From Amia ocellicauda (taxonomy: Eukaryota; Chordata; Actinopteri; Amiiformes; Amiidae), in contig NC_089866.1 in the NCBI RefSeq assembly GCF_036373705.1, forward strand, positions 28,909,501 through 28,973,500: a DNA stretch of 64,000 nucleotides, in the 5' to 3' direction. Shown piece after piece: positions 60,068 through 64,000 of this stretch; position 1 is the first letter of the stretch, and each line of letters opens with the position of its first letter. The notes below the pieces were generated by a model, which made no database searches, had not been told where the DNA came from, and saw only the letters and a list, made by a program, of their open reading frames with translations. The position numbers and the translations under genes are program-made.

Positions 60068-61080
60068 TTATTACAGTACTGTCCATCTCCATAGCTGGGC
60101 AGTCGTGAGCCAGGTCTCCTGGCAGCTTTTACACACTGGGGCAGAGGGCTGTGAAGCTTTATATGGTTTGTCCTGTTGGTCAGTCACCAATGGGTTAGGG
60201 TTTGCTTCTTTTACCCACTGGGGTGCCAATCGTGATCTGCACTGTTTTGGAGATGGGCTGGTCCCTTTTGGCTTACCTCTGTCTTCTACAGGGTTTGTCC
60301 AGACAGTAGGCTTAACAGCAGAATGGGCTACTAATTCTGGCAGAGTGTCTTCAAAAGCCTCCACCTAGGAGATTGCAGCAGGTGGGTGGTGTATCCGGAC
60401 CCACTAATGGTTTCCTTCCGGGAGTATGTTGGTGAATTGTTCAACCACCACCATCTATGCTATTTCCATGGGGCTCCTTTCGTCGCAACGCAGCTAATGA
60501 GCATATTGGTCCCACAGATAGGACTTGGCGATCCATGGTTTCATCCCATCTGGGCACTGATAGCTGTCAAAATGGCTTCTGTAGGTCTCCTCAGTTATTC
60601 CCAGCCAAAGGAGGATGGCATTCCTTACCTTATTGCAGTCCAGAGCATCCTGGGTGGGTATGGCCTGGTAGGTGGCTTGTGCTTGACCCACCAAGCACGG
60701 TGTCAATTTGGTGGCCCACAAAGTTTTTGGCTACTGTGCTGCCAGAGGCACATGCTCAAAGGTCACAAGGAACGCCTCTGGATAATCTTCTGCAGTCATC
60801 TTATGCAACTTCGGCTGGGACATTGCATGGAGCACTGTTGCTTCTGCTGAGATTGAAGATGCTGCCATCCAGTCCACAAGACAGTCGAAGATTGTTGCCA
60901 GCTGTTTTGCCTGTCTGGCTTCCCATTCTTCCTGCTGCTTTTCCTGTTCCATGAGGTGCTGGAGGAGTCTCTCTTGGCACTTTTCCACAGGCATGGTGCC
61001 AGTGCTGGTACCGGAGCTGGTGCTCGGTCTGGGAACCAGCTAAAATGTTTACGAAACGGCCTCTATTTACAATGGTTTGA
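60068..61080 (-). mobile_element. Ty3-type gag fossil with SCAN-like region
   Basis: The minus strand encodes pieces resembling fish Ty3-type gag: a charged coiled-coil-like N-terminal part (EKQQEEWEARQ), then a SCAN-like segment (DALDCNKVRNAILLWLGITE). Orientation is opposite to the pol fossil to its left, so it is a separate element or was inverted. No LTR or pol is attached. It is broken, with at least two or three breaks. Confidence 0.7.
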
Positions 61081-63164
61081 GAACCGAACACTTACATAAC
61101 TGGATGTAGGAGTTCCCAAGCACGAAACAGAAGTCAAGAAACACACGGCAACCATAACCAACACCATGGCAGATTACATCCTTTATTTGCAAGTTTTACT
61201 ACTGGCTTTAACCATCCAAATTCAACTCATTCAGCATGTATACATAGCACAGATACATTGTCAAAACAAAATACACAAAGACAATGTAGACAAGTAGAAG
61301 CGAAAATACAACTATAAGAATATGCTAAGCTAACTCAGCCTTTTATTTGCTTATAATTTGACACAAAATAATAAGTGTTTCCCCCTTATTCCTTCATTAC
61401 GAGGACATTAAGGTGCTACATGGAATTCAAATGCTAGATTAATTTCACATTCATAATCAAAATCATAAAATACAGCCTACATAAAACAATCTTAAATGTA
61501 ACACTATTTATCCTTCCATTGTACAATTGTCCACAGGTGGAAACACTGAGGTATATTCATGAAGGGATTTACACCGATTCGCCATTTCAGACACTTTTAC
61601 TGTATTGAATAAAATACAAGTTCAAGGTAACATGCATTCATCAGCACACATAGTTTATTATGAATATGCTTTGTAAGAGTGGATAATTTGTTATTCATTT
61701 TGTGGCATATTTTTAACATTTATTCTTGTTAGAAAAACAATTGGATATAGAATTGGTGTAATGTAAAACCCTTGATGAATATAGGCTAGCCTATTGATTG
61801 TAAATGCGGCTTGATTTGGGGATATTTGCCACGCAGAGGTGGGGAAATCAATAAACTGTCGAACGATCTCAGGTGCTGTTAATGGTCGTATGGGAATTTC
61901 TGCTTACTGAAGGCTGTGAAGTCCCAAATCATCACTGCTACATTTTTGCATTTTCCCTGTTGCCAGACACTACAACATTGTCACCACCTTTATCTCTGCT
62001 GGCATGTGATCACTAGCTCAAAGCGCAAAGTGCATTATTGTCAATAGAATGCACACTCCGCTGTAAACAGGAGCCAGTTTAGTGCTTCTGCATGGCAGAT
62101 GTTTGTGTTTGTGTAATTCTACATGCTGAATAGACTTTTAAAATACAGCAACAACAACAACATGAATTGTGTTTACTTACACTTTTAGGACGTAAGTATT
62201 CTATATACTTAATACATTGTGATTATCAAGCTGTATGTATACATATGTAGTTAAAGATGCAATCATCAGCACAGAAGTTATTGTGTATTTTATCTTATCT
62301 TCTCTTACTATAAAATATATATAGTTTGTGTAAGTTGCCTGGGTAAGGGTGTCTGCTAAGAAAATTAATTTCTTAATCATGCACAAACCAACCAGGGACA
62401 CATGATTCCTAGGGTGCTGTGAATTCAGCGTAAAATCGCAATTCTGACAGCAGTGGAAGAAACTGCATTTCTGAGCAGTTCAGTAACAAACAATATTCAG
62501 TTTTTGTCCAATCTGTATTGCCACAATAACTCTTCATCATCATAGCGCTGTAACACGTATTTCCTTTCACGGAAGTTGCGTGGACGCCCTCTTCTCATTA
62601 TTGCCGTCTGCCAACTCCTAACTAGTTAGGGGACCTTGTGAGGACCATATTGTTACTAAATTGTTGCTCTCTTCGACAGACCACTGTTTGCTGCTGATTT
62701 CGCAATTTATTTATTTTAATCAAAACTGACTGTTCACGTCTTATTTTATGAAATGGTGGTTGAACTCAAGCAATTCAATTTTTGTGGTGACAAAAAACTT
62801 TTGCAGTGGAAAAGCACAGAACGGTTCCAGATTAGGCACTAGCCTAATTGGTCAGTGGAAAAGTGCTATCTGCGTCAATGATGTTGCTCTGGTGTTGAAA
62901 TGGGGCATTTGGTTTTCTTATTCACCGGAGTCTTAATAATTGTGTTTCTTGTTGCTGCTATTTACATTGCGGGACAAATCAAAAACAAAACACAAAACAA
63001 CAGGAATAAAGTAGGGAAAAAATTATATGTATTCTAGTCAGCTGTTTTCCTCTCTTGCCTGGTTTCCTCGCACCAGTTTACTTATCTTCCTCTGTAACAC
63101 ATTCACAAAGTATTTCCCTTCTTAAGCCTAACCTAAACACATAACAGATCCCTCACTGAACATA
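61081..63164. other. Anonymous AT-rich DNA between mobile elements
   Basis: About 2.1 kb with no supported gene. The small ORFs (for example about 62 codons at 62748-62936) have no recognisable domain. A SINE/L2-like tail at 62326-62366 is the only feature I can name. Confidence 0.6.
62326..62366 (+). repeat. SINE/LINE2-like 3' tail
   Basis: The words gtaagttgcctgggtaaggg and tgtctgctaag match the conserved 3' tail (GTAAGTCGCTCTGGATAAG...GTCTGCTAA type) shared by many fish tRNA-derived SINEs and L2 LINEs. No tRNA-like head was recognised upstream, so it is a remnant. Confidence 0.55.
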
Positions 63165-64000
63165 TACACTCACCTAAAGGATTATTAGGAACACCATACT
63201 AATACTGTGTTTGACCCCCTTTCACCTTCAGAACTGCCTTAATTCTACGTGGCATTGATTCAACAAGGTGCTGAAAGCATTCTTTAGAAATGTTGGCCCA
63301 TATTGATAGGATAGCATCTTGCAGTTGATGGAGATTTGTGGGATGCACATCCAGGGCACGAAGCTCCCGTTCCACCACATCCCAAAGATGCTCTATTGGG
63401 CTGAGATCTGGTGACTGTGGGGGCCAGTTTAGTACAGTGAACTCATTGTCATGTTCAAGAAACCAATTTGAAATGATTCGACCTTTGTGACATGGTGCAT
63501 TATCCTGCTGGAAGTAGCCATCAGAGGATGGGTACATGGTGGTCATAAAGGGATGGACATGGTCAGAAACAATGCTCAGGTAGGCCGTGGCATTTAAACG
63601 ATGCCCAATTGGCACTAAGGGGCCTAAAGTGTGCCAAGAAAACATCCCCCACACCATTACACCACCACCACCAGCCTGCACAGTGGTAACAAGGCATGAT
63701 GGATCCATGTTCTCATTCTGTTTACGCCAAATTCTGACTCTACCATCTGAATGTCTCAACAGAAATCGAGACTCATCAGACCAGGCAACATTTTTCCAGT
63801 CTTCAACTGTCCAATTTTGGTGAGCTTGTGCAAATTGTAGCCTCTTTTTCCTATTTGTAGTGGAGATGAGTGGTACCCGGTGGGGTCTTCTGCTGTTGTA
63901 GCCCATCCGCCTCAAGGTTGTACGTGTTGTGGCTTCACAAATGCTTTGCTGCATACCTCGGTTGTAACGAGTGGTTATTTCAGTCAAAGTTGCCCTTCTA
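63165..64000 (-). mobile_element. Tc1-like transposon, 3' part in window (reverse orientation)
   Basis: A TA at 63165-63166 is followed by the same 29-bp terminal repeat as at 55886. Only a short stretch separates it from the transposase stop. The element runs off the right edge, so its 5' end is not visible. It lies head-to-head with the left copy about 6.6 kb away, in the opposite orientation. Confidence 0.9.
63199..64000 (-). CDS. Tc1-like transposase, DD36E type (partial at window edge)
   Basis: The reading frame is open from the window edge to the stop near 63199, without a visible break (at least 262 residues seen; the N-terminus lies outside). The catalytic core shows WSDESRF (first Asp), GYFQQDNAPCHKG (second Asp) and PQSPDLSPIEHLWD (Glu). 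I count 36 residues between the second Asp and the Glu, against 34 in classical Tc1 and Sleeping Beauty. This fits the DD36E (Incomer) group reported from vertebrates. It performs cut-and-paste transposition into TA sites. Whether it is active depends on the unseen 5' part. Confidence 0.88.
   Translation of the reverse strand, partial: RRATLTEITTRYNRGMQQSICEATTRTTLRRMGYNSRRPHRVPLISTTNRKKRLQFAQAHQNWTVEDWKNVAWSDESRFLLRHSDGRVRIWRKQNENMDPSCLVTTVQAGGGGVMVWGMFSWHTLGPLVPIGHRLNATAYLSIVSDHVHPFMTTMYPSSDGYFQQDNAPCHKGRIISNWFLEHDNEFTVLNWPPQSPDLSPIEHLWDVVERELRALDVHPTNLHQLQDAILSIWANISKECFQHLVESMPRRIKAVLKVKGGQTQY

Noticed and set aside
60039-60954. Plus-strand ORFs of 109-165 codons around 60.0-60.9 kb
   Set aside because: They are antisense to the Ty3-type gag fossil and have no recognisable domains.
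62748-62936. 62-codon plus-strand ORF
   Set aside because: No homology recognised, no splice or promoter context; expected by chance.

Overview
The window looks like nuclear DNA of a vertebrate, most likely a ray-finned fish. The evidence is eukaryotic tRNA-Gln genes with split pol III promoters, a Tc1-like transposon with vertebrate-type ends, Ty3-type LTR-element fossils (one with a SCAN-like gag) and a SINE/LINE2-like 3' tail. I see no host protein-coding gene. The species cannot be named from the sequence.

Positions 1-55174 are one large tandem array of tRNA-bearing repeats that runs off the left edge. The full monomer is 3717 bp. In order along the + strand it holds an AT-rich leader, a decayed tRNA-Glu-like gene (minus strand), a tRNA-Gln(CUG) gene that is usually truncated (minus), a GC-rich AGCTCC block, a long anonymous spacer with a weak tRNA-like motif, a second AGCTCC block, and an intact tRNA-Gln(UUG) gene (minus). 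I count ten full-length tRNA-Gln with anticodon TTG, four full-length tRNA-Gln with anticodon CTG, twelve truncated CTG copies, one tRNA-Gln scrap and fifteen tRNA-Glu-like relics. Shorter monomers (about 2.3, 2.5, 2.6, 3.3 and 1.3 kb) arise from a small set of recurring deletion junctions, several with 3-bp microhomology. Blocks of several monomers are themselves duplicated, at offsets of about 13.7, 16.9 and 18.8 kb.

The array ends raggedly at 54.4-55.2 kb. A unique flank follows (55175-55883) with one short hairpin, MITE-like element. Next come the 5' part of a Tc1-like transposon (55884-56516), a broken Ty3-type pol fossil with a possible 3' LTR (56517-about 60063), an opposite-strand Ty3-type gag fossil (about 60068-61080), about 2 kb of mostly anonymous AT-rich DNA with a SINE/L2-like tail, and a second copy of the same Tc1-like family in reverse orientation that runs off the right edge. 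Its transposase is open and has a 36-residue D-to-E spacing.

Functionally the tRNA-Gln genes are the only likely active genes. Each would be transcribed on its own by RNA polymerase III, and most of the full-length copies have intact cloverleafs and nearby T-run terminators. The many small ORFs in the array are by-products of repeat homogeneity and are not annotated as genes.
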